Shown here in pieces: positions 17,990 to 27,841 of a stretch of DNA of 64,000 nucleotides; within the stretch, counting starts at the first letter, position 1, and the number at the start of each line of letters is the position of its first letter. Both the position numbers and the translations under genes were made by a program. Source of the stretch: Phyllobacterium sophorae (GTDB lineage Bacteria > Pseudomonadota > Alphaproteobacteria > Rhizobiales > Rhizobiaceae); contig NZ_PGGM01000002.1 of NCBI RefSeq assembly GCF_003010965.1, forward strand, positions 558,001 to 622,000. The letters run 5' to 3'. The notes beneath the pieces are model-generated. The model saw nothing but the letters and a program-made list of their open reading frames with translations, searched no databases and had not been told where the DNA came from.

Positions 17990-18561
17990 CTTTGAAGTTG
18001 AATCGCTTCCTCTGGCTTGGCGCTGGCGTGGCGCTGCTGCAGTCCGGCGCGCTTTACGCCATGGTCGCACAACATGCCTCCATTCTGCGCAATGGCACCG
18101 ATATCACGCTGCTGACCGAGCCCGTCGATCCACACGATCTGCTGCGCGGTGACTATGTCACTCTCGGTTATGGCATTTCCAACATCGAGGCGGGCAAGAT
18201 CAGTGGAACCCCACCGGTCGCGGACGGATTGGCCGATATTTATGTGACGGTGAAGCAGGGCGATGACGGCGCCTGGACGTTCGGTGGTGCCTCCTGGCAT
18301 AGACGCGAGGATTTGCAGGCGGGCGAGATCCAGCTGCGCGGCCGCACAGCCAGCTTCGCCAATGCCACCGTCTACCATCAGCTTCGCGTCACCTATGGCA
18401 TTGAGCGTTATTATGTGCCTGAAGGTCAGGGAAAGGCGATCGAAGACCAGCAGCGGGAGCGCAAGATCGAGGCTGTGATTGCCGTTTCGCCCGCCGGTGA
18501 TGCGCAGATCCGTGCGCTGAAGGACGATGGCAATGTGCTTTATGAAGAGCCGATCTACTGA
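17986..18561 (+). CDS. GDYXXLXY domain-containing protein
   Basis: A 191-residue protein with an N-terminal membrane anchor (FLWLGAGVALLQSGALYAMV) and the motif RGDYVTLGYGIS that names the family; a second conserved segment is ERYYVPEGQGKAIE. The bulk is predicted to be outside the cytoplasm. The function is unknown. Translation is coupled to the upstream DUF2157 gene through an ATGA overlap, and the two probably act together. No catalytic residues are evident. Confidence 0.85.
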   Translation: MTLKLNRFLWLGAGVALLQSGALYAMVAQHASILRNGTDITLLTEPVDPHDLLRGDYVTLGYGISNIEAGKISGTPPVADGLADIYVTVKQGDDGAWTFGGASWHRREDLQAGEIQLRGRTASFANATVYHQLRVTYGIERYYVPEGQGKAIEDQQRERKIEAVIAVSPAGDAQIRALKDDGNVLYEEPIY

Positions 18562-18681
18562 CCACCCGCATTCACTCATGCGCCGGGAATTATTGCTGGC
18601 CGATGCTCGCCTTTTTCCTTTGACCCATTCAAAGACGGTGATATAGAGACCGGCGCTTGGGGTGCAGTTACGCCTCCATCT

Positions 18682-18764
18682 GCGGATATGGCGAAATTGG
18701 TAGACGCACCAGATTTAGGTTCTGGCGGGAGACCGTGGGGGTTCGAGTCCCTCTATCCGCACCA
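18682..18764 (+). tRNA. tRNA-Leu(UAG)
   Basis: The acceptor stem GCGGATA (18682-18688) pairs perfectly with TATCCGC (18754-18760), followed by the encoded ACCA. The anticodon arm CCAGA-TTTAGGT-TCTGG gives anticodon UAG, reading CUN leucine codons. The T-loop is GTTCGAGTC and a short variable arm is present, as in class II tRNAs. No integrase or duplicated tRNA end was seen beside it. Confidence 0.96.
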
Positions 18765-18862
18765 GCAAACTTCTCAAAAGTAGTATCTTACCCGGACGCA
18801 ATCTCTTCAACGGCCGCTTTGGCCCCTCCAGCTTGGACGACCGCGCATGTAGCGCGGAGCTG

Positions 18863-21800
18863 TTAAAAGCCCCGCGCTGGTGCCTCCACCACTGGCTTCC
18901 GTTTGCGCCGCAAGGACCTGAGCGCAACATAGAAGACCGGCGTCAGGAACAGGCCGAAGAAGGTGACGCCAAGCATGCCGGAGAACACGGCCGTACCCAA
19001 TGACTGGCGCATTTCCGCGCCGGGGCCGGTGGCAATCATCAGCGGGACCACACCGAAGATGAAGGCGAATGCCGTCATCAGGATCGGACGCAGGCGCAAG
19101 CGGCTCGCCTCGATGGCAGCCTCCACCGGTGTAGCACCGTCTTCCTCGTGCTGACGGGCAAACTCGACGATCAGAATCGCGTTTTTTGCGGCGAGACCGA
19201 TGAGGACCACGAGCCCGATCTGAGTCAGGATATTATTGTCCATCCCTCGCAAGCTGACGCCTATGAGCGCGGCGAGCACGGCAAGCGGAACAATCAGGAT
19301 GATCGCCAGCGGCAGGATCCAGCTTTCATATTGCGCCGACAGTGCAAGGAAGACGAAGACTACCGACAGGCCAAAGATGAATATTGCCGTGTTGCCGGTG
19401 CTGCGTTCCTGGAAGGCGAGTTCCGTCCAGTTGAAAGTGGTACCGGGCGGCAGCGTATTGGCGGCGAGGGCTTCCATCTTGTCGAGCGCGTCGCCCGTGG
19501 AAACGCCGGGAGCGGGGTTACCCTGCAACGGTACCGAAACGTACATATTGTAACGCTGCACCAGCGATGGGCCGGTCGTATCCCTGATATCGACCAGCGT
19601 CCCGAGCGGCACGAGTGCCCCGGTTGACGAACGCACCTTCAGATCCAGAATGTCTGCACGTTGCATCCGATACGGCTGGTCAGCTTGCGCACGGACCTGA
19701 TAAACCCGCCCGAAGGCATTGAAATCATTTACATAAGACGTTCCAAGGTTGATCGACAATGTCTCAAAGATATTCGGTATCGGGACATTCAATGCCCGCG
19801 CCTTGTCGCGGTCAATTTCGAGAAAGTATTGCGGGCTTGAGGCCGAGAATGTCGTGAAGACGCCCGTGAGACCGGGCGTCTGGTTGGCCTGTCCCATCAT
19901 CTGATAGGCGAGGGCGAGAACCCGGCGCATATCGGAACTATCACGGTCGAGCAGCTGCATCTTGAAGCCGCCGGAATTGCCGACGCCGCGGATTGAGGGC
20001 GGCGGCACGGCAATAATGAAAGCTTCCTGGATGCTTTGCAGGCTTCCAAAAAGGTTGCCAATGATGGCGTTGGCGGTCTGGCCATGTTTGAGCCTTTCCT
20101 CGAAAGGTTCAAACGGTGCAAAGACGACGCCGGAATTTGAGGCATTTGTGAAAGTGGCACCGTTGAAGCCAGCAAAAGCCACGGCATTGCTGACGCCAGG
20201 GACTTTCCTGACGATCTCGGATGCGCGTTTGATCACTGCGTCCGTGCGTTCCAGCGATGCGCCGTCGGGCAACTGGACAACGACGATGGCATAACCCTGG
20301 TCCAGTGTGGGGATAAAGCCGCGCGGCACAGTTGTCGCCATATACCAGGTAGCTCCAAGGAGAGCCACGAACACCAGAAGGCTGGCTATCAAGCCTGTCG
20401 CAGATCCAACAAGGCTCCGGATAACCCGCGAATATCCGTTCGCCATCTTGTCGAACCCGGTATTGAAACCGTTTGCAAGCGTTCGTCCGAAGCGGGTCAA
20501 GGGATTTCGCGGTGCCGTGGCGTGCTCATGGGGACGCAGGACGATTGCTGCCAGCGCCGGCGAAAGCGTCAATGAATTGAGCGCGGAGATCGCAGTTGCG
20601 ACGGCAATCGTCACGGCGAACTGCAGATAGAACTGACCGGTAATGCCTGGAATGAACGCGGTGGGCACAAAAACAGCGATCAGCACCAGCGAGATGGCGA
20701 TAACGGCCGTTCCGACCTCATCCATCGTCACGTGCGAGGCCTGTTTCGGCGTCATCCCCGCCGCCAGGTTTCGTTCGACGTTCTCGACGACAACGATCGC
20801 ATCGTCGACGACGATACCAATGGCGAGCACCAGACCGAACAGCGTCAACATGTTCAGCGAGAACCCGAAAGCCAGCAGGAATGCCAACGTGCCGATTAGC
20901 GATACCGGGATCGCGACGATCGGGATGATGGCTGTCCGCCACGATTGCAGGAAAACAAGCACCACCAGGGCAACGAGGATTACGGCTTCGAAAATGGTCT
21001 TATAGACCTCGTTGATCGATTCCGAGATGAATTCGGTGGGGTTGTAGACGATGTCGTAGGTTAGCCCAGCTGGAAAATCCTTGGCCAGGTCCACCATGGT
21101 CGCTTTGATAACGTCGGCGGTCGCCAAGGCATTTGTGCCTGGACGGTTGAAAATGCCGAGAGCGACCGCAGGGCTGCCGCCAAGATAGCTGTTGGTCACG
21201 TAGTCCTTGGCGCCAAGTTCGACGCGGGCGACATCCTGCAGCTGCACAAGCCGTCCGCTTTCCGTCGCCTTGACAATGACATAACGGAATTGTCTCGCAT
21301 CGCTGAAGCGGCCTTGGGTTGTCACCGTATACTGGAAGGCATTCGTTCCAGAGGCGGGTGGTCCGCCGATGGAACCGCCGGAAACCTGCACGTTCTGCTC
21401 CTGCAGGGCCTGGACGACATCACTCGCCGTCATACCATAGGCCGCCAGTTTTTGGGGATCGAGCCAGATGCGCAGGGAGAATTCACGTTCGCCAAAGATC
21501 GTGAGATCACCGACGCCATCGAGCCGCAACAGGACGTCGCGAATACGCGAGCGGGCGTAGTTCGAGACGTAGAGCTGATCGTAGCGATTGTCCGGCGATA
21601 GAAGGTGAATCACCATCATCAGATCCGGTGAACTCTTCGTCGTCGTTATGCCGAGACGACGCACTTCTTCAGGCAGGCGGGGCTCGGCGATCGAGACGCG
21701 GTTCTGCACAAGGACCTGCGCCTTGTCGAGGTCGGTGCCGAGCTTGAAAGTGATTGTCAGTGCCATCGATCCGTCGGCCGTCGAATAGGAAGACATATAC

Positions 21801-22033
21801 AGCATGTCCTCGACGCCGTTGATTTCCTGCTCGATGGGGGTCGCCACCACATTGGCAATGGTTTCTGCATCGGCACCAGGATAGGAGGTGCGCACGACGA
21901 TCGTCGGTGGAGCGATTTCTGGATACTGCGCAACCGGAAGCTGCGTATAGGCGATGCCGCCGACAATCAGCAGAACGATGGAAAGAACGGATGCGAAGAT
22001 AGGCCGGTCGACGAAGAAATGCGCGAACCTCAT
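18863..22033 (-). CDS. RND efflux permease, HAE1 (AcrB/BepE) family
   Basis: Inner-membrane proton-driven multidrug transporter subunit, 1056 residues, the normal size. It begins MRFAHFFVDRPIFASVLSIV and has the twelve-helix, two large periplasmic loop plan; the helix-4 proton relay segment FGLVLAIGIVVDDAIVVVEN carries the DD pair, and GLAAKNAILIVEFA lies in the second half. It overlaps the adaptor gene upstream by 4 bases. No outer-membrane factor gene follows, so the pump probably uses a shared TolC-like channel. Substrates cannot be assigned from sequence. Confidence 0.93.
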   Translation of the reverse strand: MRFAHFFVDRPIFASVLSIVLLIVGGIAYTQLPVAQYPEIAPPTIVVRTSYPGADAETIANVVATPIEQEINGVEDMLYMSSYSTADGSMALTITFKLGTDLDKAQVLVQNRVSIAEPRLPEEVRRLGITTTKSSPDLMMVIHLLSPDNRYDQLYVSNYARSRIRDVLLRLDGVGDLTIFGEREFSLRIWLDPQKLAAYGMTASDVVQALQEQNVQVSGGSIGGPPASGTNAFQYTVTTQGRFSDARQFRYVIVKATESGRLVQLQDVARVELGAKDYVTNSYLGGSPAVALGIFNRPGTNALATADVIKATMVDLAKDFPAGLTYDIVYNPTEFISESINEVYKTIFEAVILVALVVLVFLQSWRTAIIPIVAIPVSLIGTLAFLLAFGFSLNMLTLFGLVLAIGIVVDDAIVVVENVERNLAAGMTPKQASHVTMDEVGTAVIAISLVLIAVFVPTAFIPGITGQFYLQFAVTIAVATAISALNSLTLSPALAAIVLRPHEHATAPRNPLTRFGRTLANGFNTGFDKMANGYSRVIRSLVGSATGLIASLLVFVALLGATWYMATTVPRGFIPTLDQGYAIVVVQLPDGASLERTDAVIKRASEIVRKVPGVSNAVAFAGFNGATFTNASNSGVVFAPFEPFEERLKHGQTANAIIGNLFGSLQSIQEAFIIAVPPPSIRGVGNSGGFKMQLLDRDSSDMRRVLALAYQMMGQANQTPGLTGVFTTFSASSPQYFLEIDRDKARALNVPIPNIFETLSINLGTSYVNDFNAFGRVYQVRAQADQPYRMQRADILDLKVRSSTGALVPLGTLVDIRDTTGPSLVQRYNMYVSVPLQGNPAPGVSTGDALDKMEALAANTLPPGTTFNWTELAFQERSTGNTAIFIFGLSVVFVFLALSAQYESWILPLAIILIVPLAVLAALIGVSLRGMDNNILTQIGLVVLIGLAAKNAILIVEFARQHEEDGATPVEAAIEASRLRLRPILMTAFAFIFGVVPLMIATGPGAEMRQSLGTAVFSGMLGVTFFGLFLTPVFYVALRSLRRKRKPVVEAPARGF

Positions 22034-23193
22034 TGGCTGGCTCCCGCGAAAGACGGGCCTTCCTGCGGCAGCACCACAAGTTCCGGCTTGACCTTTACGC
22101 CCGGACGAATCCGCATCAATCCGTTGACAACAATGGTCTCATCGCCAGTCATGCCCTCGCGGATGACGCGGTAGCCGTAGAGCGTGGGCCCCACTCTTAC
22201 CGGCTTAGGCGTGACGGTACCGTCCTCGCTGACAACATAGACAATCCGCTCGTTCTGATCAGAGCCGATCGCATCGTCAGGTATGAGGATGCCCTTGTAC
22301 TTGTTCGACGCGGCCACTTCGACGCGGCCGAAAAGCCCCGGTTGCAGGATGAGATTGGGGTTGTCGAACCGGGCACGCACCCGCATCGTGCCGGTCGCCG
22401 CGTCAAGACGATTTTCCGCAAAGTCGAGTTTTCCCTTGACTGGCGGTTCGTTGGAATCGGTCAGCTTAACCGTTACTTCAAGCCCGCCACCGCCTTCCTG
22501 CAGGATTTGACCGTTTTCACGGGCCGTGCGCGCATAGTTGAGCAGATTGCGCTCGTCCACATCGAAGTAAAAGTCGATTGGGTCGAGCTGGACGATGGTG
22601 GTCAGTATCGTATCGTTTGCATTGACCAGATTGCCGACAGAGATCAGCCGGCGGTCGATGCGTCCGTCCTGGGGGGCGGTAATTTCCGTGTACATCAGGT
22701 TGAGCTTGGCGCCGTCAACAGAAGCCTGGGCGCCGGTTACACTGGCCTGGCCGGCCAGGAACGCGCGCCTTTGGTCGTCAAGGGTCGAGACGGACAACGT
22801 CCCGCTGCCAGTGAGCGATTCCGTCCGCTTGTACTGGGCTTCCGCATAGTCGAGCGTCGTCTTGGCAACCTCCAGCGCCGACTGAGCCTGTGCAAGCGCA
22901 GTCACATAGGGGCGCTGGTCAATCGTGAAAAGCGGATCACCCTTCTTGACCAGGGCACCATCCTTGAAATGCACCTGGTCGAGATAACCATCGATACGGG
23001 AACGGACGGCCACTTGATTGACAGCTTCAAACCGCCCAATGAACTCATCGGCATCGATAACGTCGCGCACGACCGGTTTCGCTACCGTCACGGGTGGCGG
23101 CGGAGGAGCGGCCTCTTGGGCGAATGCTGCAGATGCCGAGAAAATGACGGCAGTAAAGCCAAGTCGAATGGCTGAGATGAACGTTCGTGACAA
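22030..23193 (-). CDS. RND efflux periplasmic adaptor (membrane fusion protein)
   Basis: Links the RND permease to an outer-membrane channel. The 387-residue protein has an N-terminal signal sequence ending near ASAAFAQ, a proline-rich start, then the lipoyl/hairpin region (VRSRIDGYLDQVHFKDGALVKKGDPL, split between two halves of the barrel-sandwich) with a coiled-coil between. The TTG at 23193 was preferred because GGAGG lies six bases upstream; another TTG lies at 23211. It is the first gene of a two-gene operon with the permease. Confidence 0.9.
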   Translation of the reverse strand: MSRTFISAIRLGFTAVIFSASAAFAQEAAPPPPPVTVAKPVVRDVIDADEFIGRFEAVNQVAVRSRIDGYLDQVHFKDGALVKKGDPLFTIDQRPYVTALAQAQSALEVAKTTLDYAEAQYKRTESLTGSGTLSVSTLDDQRRAFLAGQASVTGAQASVDGAKLNLMYTEITAPQDGRIDRRLISVGNLVNANDTILTTIVQLDPIDFYFDVDERNLLNYARTARENGQILQEGGGGLEVTVKLTDSNEPPVKGKLDFAENRLDAATGTMRVRARFDNPNLILQPGLFGRVEVAASNKYKGILIPDDAIGSDQNERIVYVVSEDGTVTPKPVRVGPTLYGYRVIREGMTGDETIVVNGLMRIRPGVKVKPELVVLPQEGPSFAGASQ

Positions 23194-23781
23194 GGGTAGC
23201 CTCCGTGACAATCAGACTTCCGATGCGTCGCGCGGGTAAATGCCGAGGTACTCAACTGGTTGGAGCAGCTGGAAGGCCGATTCAGCGGACGATCAAGTCA
23301 AGCAATGCAAGTCAGGTATTCAACGCTCTATAAGGTGCTCGTGAAGTCTCGACACGTTCGGCACGTTGCGCAACCGGCACAATGTGCATGCACAAATCAG
23401 CCGTCTCAAAACCCCACGTATCCAGACTTGCACAGTTCGATTTCCTTGTCACCTCGCAATCGTGGGTAGCGGAGGGCTTAGGATCCGCAATTTCGCCGCC
23501 CGCGATGGCTCCACCATTGATTTTTGTACTGAGTGGAAGTAAAGGGAGCGACCAGTCGGTAAAGGTGCAATTCTTCCGCAACTTTGTGCCACATTCTGTG
23601 ATACAATCTGTGCCACAAATTGAGAGTTGAGTTAGAAATAAGGCAATAAAATCAACGTGGATGGCAGGAGCTGAGCTTGCTCCATCCGCACCGAAGCCAC
23701 GATGGCAACAGTTTTTCTCCCGCAAATTGGCAACCAAGCCGGAGACGGCGGGACAAATGTTAAAAAAGTGAAGGTTTGGAC
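23194..23781. other. 588-bp region without a gene, between the RND operon and tig
   Basis: No convincing coding frame was found on either strand; the open frames lack family resemblance and ribosome sites. It must carry the promoters of the efflux operon (minus) and tig (plus). The only ordered element seen is the triple TGTGnnACA repeat at 23585-23617. Confidence 0.6.
23585..23617. repeat. three TGTGnnACA iterons at exact 12-bp spacing
   Basis: TGTGCCACA at 23585, TGTGATACA at 23597 and TGTGCCACA at 23609 are separated by TTC and ATC, giving a strict 12-base period. Each unit is itself near-palindromic (TGTG..ACA). They lie about 165 bases upstream of trigger factor and could be binding sites for a regulator. 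Confidence 0.6.
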
Positions 23782-25206
23782 ATGCAGGTTACTGAAACGC
23801 TCAATGAAGGGCTGAAGCGCGAGATCAAGGTCGTTGTTCCGGCCAAGGATCTGGAAGCAAAGCTTTCCGAACGCCTCCAAGGCGCCAGCGCCAAGGCGCG
23901 TATTAACGGCTTCCGCCCCGGCAAAGTGCCCATGAGCCATCTACGCAAGATGTATGGCAAGTCGTTCATGGCTGAAGTTGTCAATGAGATCTTGAGCGAT
24001 TCATCACGCTCGATCCTTGCCGATCGCAACGAAAAGTCGGCAACCCAGCCTGAAGTCGTCATGACCGAAGACGAGAAGGAAGCGGAAAAGGTCTTGAGCG
24101 GCGAGGCGGATTTTGAATTTTCGCTGAACTACGAGGTTCTGCCTGCGATCGAGATCAAGGATACCTCTAAGATCAGCGTCACGCGTGAAGTTGTCGACGT
24201 AAGCGATGAGGAAGTCGAAGAGCAAGTCAAGCGCGTTGCAAGTTCTGCCCAGACCTTCGAAACGAAGAAGGGCAAGGCCGAAAGCGGCGACCGCGTTACC
24301 ATGGACTACCTCGGCAAGGTCGACGGTGTTCCCTTCGACGGCGGCGCTGACAGCGATGCAACGCTTATTCTCGGTTCTGGCCAGTTCATTCCGGGCTTCG
24401 AAGACCAGCTGATCGGCGTCAAGGCTGGCGACGAAAAGCAGATCAACGTGACGTTCCCGGCCGAATATGGTGCCGCCCATCTTGCTGGCAAGGACGCAAC
24501 CTTCGACATCACCGTCAAGGAAGTTGCCAAGCCGGGCGAACTTGAAATCAACGACGAGACCGCCAAGAAGCTCGGCATCGAAAGTGCGGACCGCCTGCGT
24601 CAGGTCATCCGTGAACAGATCGAGAGCCAGTACGGCACGTTCACCCGCCAGAAGGTAAAGCGTCAGATTCTGGATGCGCTTGATGGCGAATACAAGTTCG
24701 AATCGCCGGAACGCCTGGTAAATGCCGAGTTCAATAACATCTGGGCACAGATCGGTAACGATCTTCAGGAAGCCGGCAAGACCTTCGAAGACGAAGATAC
24801 GACGGAAGAAGAAGCTCGTGAAGAATACCGCAAACTGGCTGAACGCCGTGTGCGCCTGGGCCTCGTTCTTTCCGAAATCGGCAACAAGGCCGGCATCGAA
24901 GTAACTGAGGAAGAATTGCAGCGCGCCGTTTACGACCAGGTTCGCCGTTATCCCGGCCAGGAACAGCAGATCTATGAATTCTTCCGCAAGACTCCGGAAG
25001 CGGTCAACAATCTGCGCGCTCCGATCTTCGAGGAAAAGGTTGTCGATCACCTTCTTTCGAACATCACTGTTACCGACAAGAAGGTGACCAAGGAAGAGCT
25101 GATGGCTGACGACGAGGCGGATGCCAAGCCCGGCGAGGCCAAGAAGCCTGCCAAGAAGGCGGCGCCGAAGAAAGCCGCCAAGAAGAAGTCCGACGACGAG
25201 GCATAA
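23782..25206 (+). CDS. tig: trigger factor (ribosome-associated chaperone and peptidyl-prolyl isomerase)
   Basis: Trigger factor binds near the ribosome exit tunnel and helps nascent chains fold. The 474-residue protein has the ribosome-binding signature ([19 protein letters not shown], about residues 36-54), the FKBP-type domain ([20 protein letters not shown], about 170) and the long helical C-terminal arms. The last 30 residues are a Lys/Ala/Pro tail seen in rhizobial homologues. The ATG at 23782 ([10 protein letters not shown]) was chosen over a TTG two codons upstream. A strong terminator follows. Confidence 0.96.
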   Translation: MQVTETLNEGLKREIKVVVPAKDLEAKLSERLQGASAKARINGFRPGKVPMSHLRKMYGKSFMAEVVNEILSDSSRSILADRNEKSATQPEVVMTEDEKEAEKVLSGEADFEFSLNYEVLPAIEIKDTSKISVTREVVDVSDEEVEEQVKRVASSAQTFETKKGKAESGDRVTMDYLGKVDGVPFDGGADSDATLILGSGQFIPGFEDQLIGVKAGDEKQINVTFPAEYGAAHLAGKDATFDITVKEVAKPGELEINDETAKKLGIESADRLRQVIREQIESQYGTFTRQKVKRQILDALDGEYKFESPERLVNAEFNNIWAQIGNDLQEAGKTFEDEDTTEEEAREEYRKLAERRVRLGLVLSEIGNKAGIEVTEEELQRAVYDQVRRYPGQEQQIYEFFRKTPEAVNNLRAPIFEEKVVDHLLSNITVTDKKVTKEELMADDEADAKPGEAKKPAKKAAPKKAAKKKSDDEA

Positions 25207-25229
25207 GCTTCACCGTTCCGATCATAAAG

Positions 25230-25254
25230 AGGCCGCTTCAAGCGGCCTTTTTTC
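25230..25254 (+). terminator. Rho-independent terminator of tig
   Basis: AGGCCGCTT (25230-25238) and AAGCGGCCT (25240-25248) form a GC-rich stem followed by TTTTTC. It lies 24 bases after the tig stop. Confidence 0.92.
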
Positions 25255-25272
25255 TTGCCTTGAGTGACCTGT

Positions 25273-25992
25273 TCAGTACGCACGCGCCAGAAGAACCGCC
25301 GCACCAACGATATCAGCGTTGCCGGCGGCTTTCTTGCCCGAGGGAAGGAGATTGCCATCCTCAAGCCCAACGCGACTGTCATAGCCTCGAGCCATGGCCT
25401 CTCTGAACATCGGCCACACACTCGCTTCATCGCCATGCATCAGAATGGGAAGCCTGAATTTGGCTCGCGCCAGGACCGATATGATTCCCGTTGCAGCGGC
25501 CAGGCCTTCGTCGATGTCCTGTTCGTTGATTTCAATCAACACGCGAAGGCATTTTCTGGCGTCAGGCAATGTCACGAAGCGCTCGGCATCACTGATGGAC
25601 CAAAGTCCGGCTTCCACCCCAATGCCCTTGCCGAGAATCAGTGAGATCACGTCCGGAGCGTCTTCTTCGATAAGATTGACGGAAACATAATCAGGAAGTA
25701 CCTGCCACCGCTCGATCTGTCCCTGGCGTGCCGTGCCACCGGGCGGTATGCGCCAATGGGTCGAAAGTCCGATGGGAGTGCCCGGTACATTGTGACGGAT
25801 TGCAAGTATTGCCTCTGCCGTGTCGTTGGGATCGAGGCTCTCGGCACCGCTGGAACTGCGAGGATGGATGTGCAGTTCGCTTGCACCCGCCGCCACCGCA
25901 GCTGCTGCGTCTTTGGCGAGTTCTGCCGCCGTATAGGGCACCGCAGGATGAAAGTCGCGTGTTCGTCCACCGTTCAAGCAGGCTTGCAGCAT
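25273..25992 (-). CDS. BKACE family protein (DUF849, beta-keto acid cleavage enzyme type)
   Basis: Members cleave beta-keto acids with acetyl-CoA, as 3-keto-5-aminohexanoate cleavage enzyme does in lysine fermentation. The 239-residue protein starts MLQACLNGGRTRDFHPAVPYT and has AGASELHIHPRSSSG, where the HxH binds zinc in the family, and later LPILMHGDEASVWPMF. It is somewhat shorter than the roughly 270-300 residues of well-studied members. The ATG at 25992 fits the family start; a longer frame to 26028 is unlikely. The substrate is unknown; no lysine-fermentation genes are adjacent. Confidence 0.82.
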   Translation of the reverse strand: MLQACLNGGRTRDFHPAVPYTAAELAKDAAAAVAAGASELHIHPRSSSGAESLDPNDTAEAILAIRHNVPGTPIGLSTHWRIPPGGTARQGQIERWQVLPDYVSVNLIEEDAPDVISLILGKGIGVEAGLWSISDAERFVTLPDARKCLRVLIEINEQDIDEGLAAATGIISVLARAKFRLPILMHGDEASVWPMFREAMARGYDSRVGLEDGNLLPSGKKAAGNADIVGAAVLLARAY

Positions 25993-26118
25993 GGTATGCA
26001 CTCCAGTCGCGTAACCGCAGTTGATCATAGCGGATTTCGTGCTGACAGCGAGATGTCATGATAAATGAGCGAAAAACAGGGGGTGGGGATGGAACTCCCG
26101 CAACCCCCACTTTTGATG

Positions 26119-26952
26119 TCAGTTCTTGATCGGAATCCAGATCTCCATGCCGCCATTGCCGGTTCGTGGGTCGAATTCGGGGCCGTATCGCTCGAAATTC
26201 GGTGCGTCGGCAACTTCATGCCGGGATTCGGGCAGGTACTTGCCCCAGATGGTCATCATGGTGCTGCGGATCGACGAGATGTGGTCCCGATGCGTGAAAA
26301 CCAGATACCGCTGTGCGGGAATGCGCACCCGGCTGAATTCGTCCGGAAGATCGGAAAAGTCCGTAACTTCCACGCCCGCAATATAGTCGAAATTGTTCTC
26401 TTCGTCGCTGTTGCAGCAGACGCCGTAGTAAATGTCGCCAACCTGGCCGGACACATTGCCCGCATAGGCATTGAATTGCTGCCATTGGGACGGGATCGCC
26501 TTGCTGGTCTCACAATTATAGCGGGCACCGATGCCAGCGATGAGCATTGCTTTGCCCTCGACGGTGCGGGGTGTTTCGAGATTTACAACAAATGATTCAT
26601 CCATTTTGAGTGCCTCCACCATTGGAATGTTTTCGACATGGCCTTGCGTACGGACCTGTTCCGGCGTGAAACCGAACTGGTCGCGAAAGGCCCGGGTGAA
26701 CGCTTCATGGGAGTTGTATCCGGCGCCGAGAGCGACGCAGAGAATATCCGGGGCACCCTTGGAAAGGATCTTCGCCGCTTCGGTCAGCCGCCGGCCGCGC
26801 AAGTAGCCACTGACAGAACGGCCTGTGAAAACGGCGAATGCGCGGGACATGTAGAAGCGGGATATGCCGGCCGAGGCCGCAATATCGTCCAGTGTAATGT
26901 CCTCGGCAAAGTGACCTTCGATAAACCAAATCGCCTTCTCAACCGGATTCAT
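26119..26952 (-). CDS. AraC family regulator with GyrI-like effector domain
   Basis: A 277-residue transcription factor. The N-terminal AraC-type double helix-turn-helix (ITLDDIAASAGISRFYMSRA and SHEAFTRAFRDQFGFTPEQV, about residues 8-105) is followed by a GyrI/Rob-like effector-binding domain that ends with FDPRTGNGGMEIWIPI. This is the layout of Rob/SoxS-like activators that sense small molecules through the C-terminal domain. Its targets are unknown; it lies next to the BKACE gene but is separated from it by 90 bases. Confidence 0.88.
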   Translation of the reverse strand: MNPVEKAIWFIEGHFAEDITLDDIAASAGISRFYMSRAFAVFTGRSVSGYLRGRRLTEAAKILSKGAPDILCVALGAGYNSHEAFTRAFRDQFGFTPEQVRTQGHVENIPMVEALKMDESFVVNLETPRTVEGKAMLIAGIGARYNCETSKAIPSQWQQFNAYAGNVSGQVGDIYYGVCCNSDEENNFDYIAGVEVTDFSDLPDEFSRVRIPAQRYLVFTHRDHISSIRSTMMTIWGKYLPESRHEVADAPNFERYGPEFDPRTGNGGMEIWIPIKN

Positions 26953-27024
26953 TCAAACCTCCATTTAGCACGGAACCGGGATAAGGGCTTTTGGTGTGGC
27001 GCATTTGATTATGTTTGCGCTCGG

Positions 27025-27828
27025 CTAGAAAAGATTCAGACCTTTGAGACTGGCATGGCCATTCTTGCCGATAATGATGTGATCATGCACGACGATGCCC
27101 ATCTGCGCACCAATATTGGCGATGGTCTTGGTCATGTCGATATCGGCTTTGGAGGGTGTCGGATCACCGGAAGGGTGGTTATGCGTCAGGATGATGGCGC
27201 TGGCGGAAAGTTGCAGGGCCCGCGCAATGACCTCGCGCGGATAGACGGGCGTGTGATCCACAGTTCCAACTTGCTGCACTTCATCGGCGATCAAAGCATT
27301 TTTCTTGTCTAGAAACAGGATGCGAAACTGTTCGCGCGGTTCGTGCGCCATGGCCGCTACGCAGTAATCCATGACTTTACTCCACGAACTCAATACGGTC
27401 TTTTCCCGAATATCACTGCGGATCATGCGGTGGGTGAGGGCGGAGACGAATTTAAGATCGAAGGCCGCAACCGGCCCGCAACCTTTCACTTCCAGCAGCA
27501 GATGTTCCGGTGCGCCAAGGACCTCGGCAATCGAGCCGAAACGGGCAAGCAGCGCCTTGGCCAAGGGTTTTGTATCGCCCTGCTTGAACGACCGGTAGAG
27601 CAGCATTTCCAGCATCTCATAATCGGCAAATCCTGCATGGCCGACTTTTTGAAATCGTTCTCTCATCCGCTCGCGGTGGCCGTGATAATGCGGGGGATCT
27701 TCCGCCGGCTCGGTCTTCTGCTCCGCGTTGCGCTCTCGCGCTTCTGGCTCAACGGCAGGTTGTTTGGAGGAGAGTTTCGTCGAGGGTTCGTTGAGGAAGA
27801 AAGTCGGTTCTGGCTTTTCTTCGCTCAT
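27025..27828 (-). CDS. radC: RadC family protein (JAB/MPN domain)
   Basis: RadC-like proteins combine a UPF0758 helix-hairpin-helix N-terminus with a JAB1/MPN metal-binding domain; the historical DNA repair role is doubtful. The 267-residue protein has a charged leader (residues 1-60), the region [20 protein letters not shown], and the JAMM-like signature [20 protein letters not shown] with HxHPSGD. It sits between the AraC regulator and map, all on the minus strand; the gap to map is 13 bases, so co-transcription is likely. Confidence 0.93.
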   Translation of the reverse strand: MSEEKPEPTFFLNEPSTKLSSKQPAVEPEARERNAEQKTEPAEDPPHYHGHRERMRERFQKVGHAGFADYEMLEMLLYRSFKQGDTKPLAKALLARFGSIAEVLGAPEHLLLEVKGCGPVAAFDLKFVSALTHRMIRSDIREKTVLSSWSKVMDYCVAAMAHEPREQFRILFLDKKNALIADEVQQVGTVDHTPVYPREVIARALQLSASAIILTHNHPSGDPTPSKADIDMTKTIANIGAQMGIVVHDHIIIGKNGHASLKGLNLF

Positions 27829-27841
27829 TTGCCTCGCGTTC

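Noticed and set aside
18682..18862. Genomic island inserted at tRNA-Leu
   Set aside because: No integrase, no repeated tRNA 3' end and no change in gene character beside the tRNA.
22033..23175. 380-codon plus-strand open frame opposite the adaptor gene
   Set aside because: It is antisense to the clear RND adaptor and shows no domain; no ribosome site precedes it.
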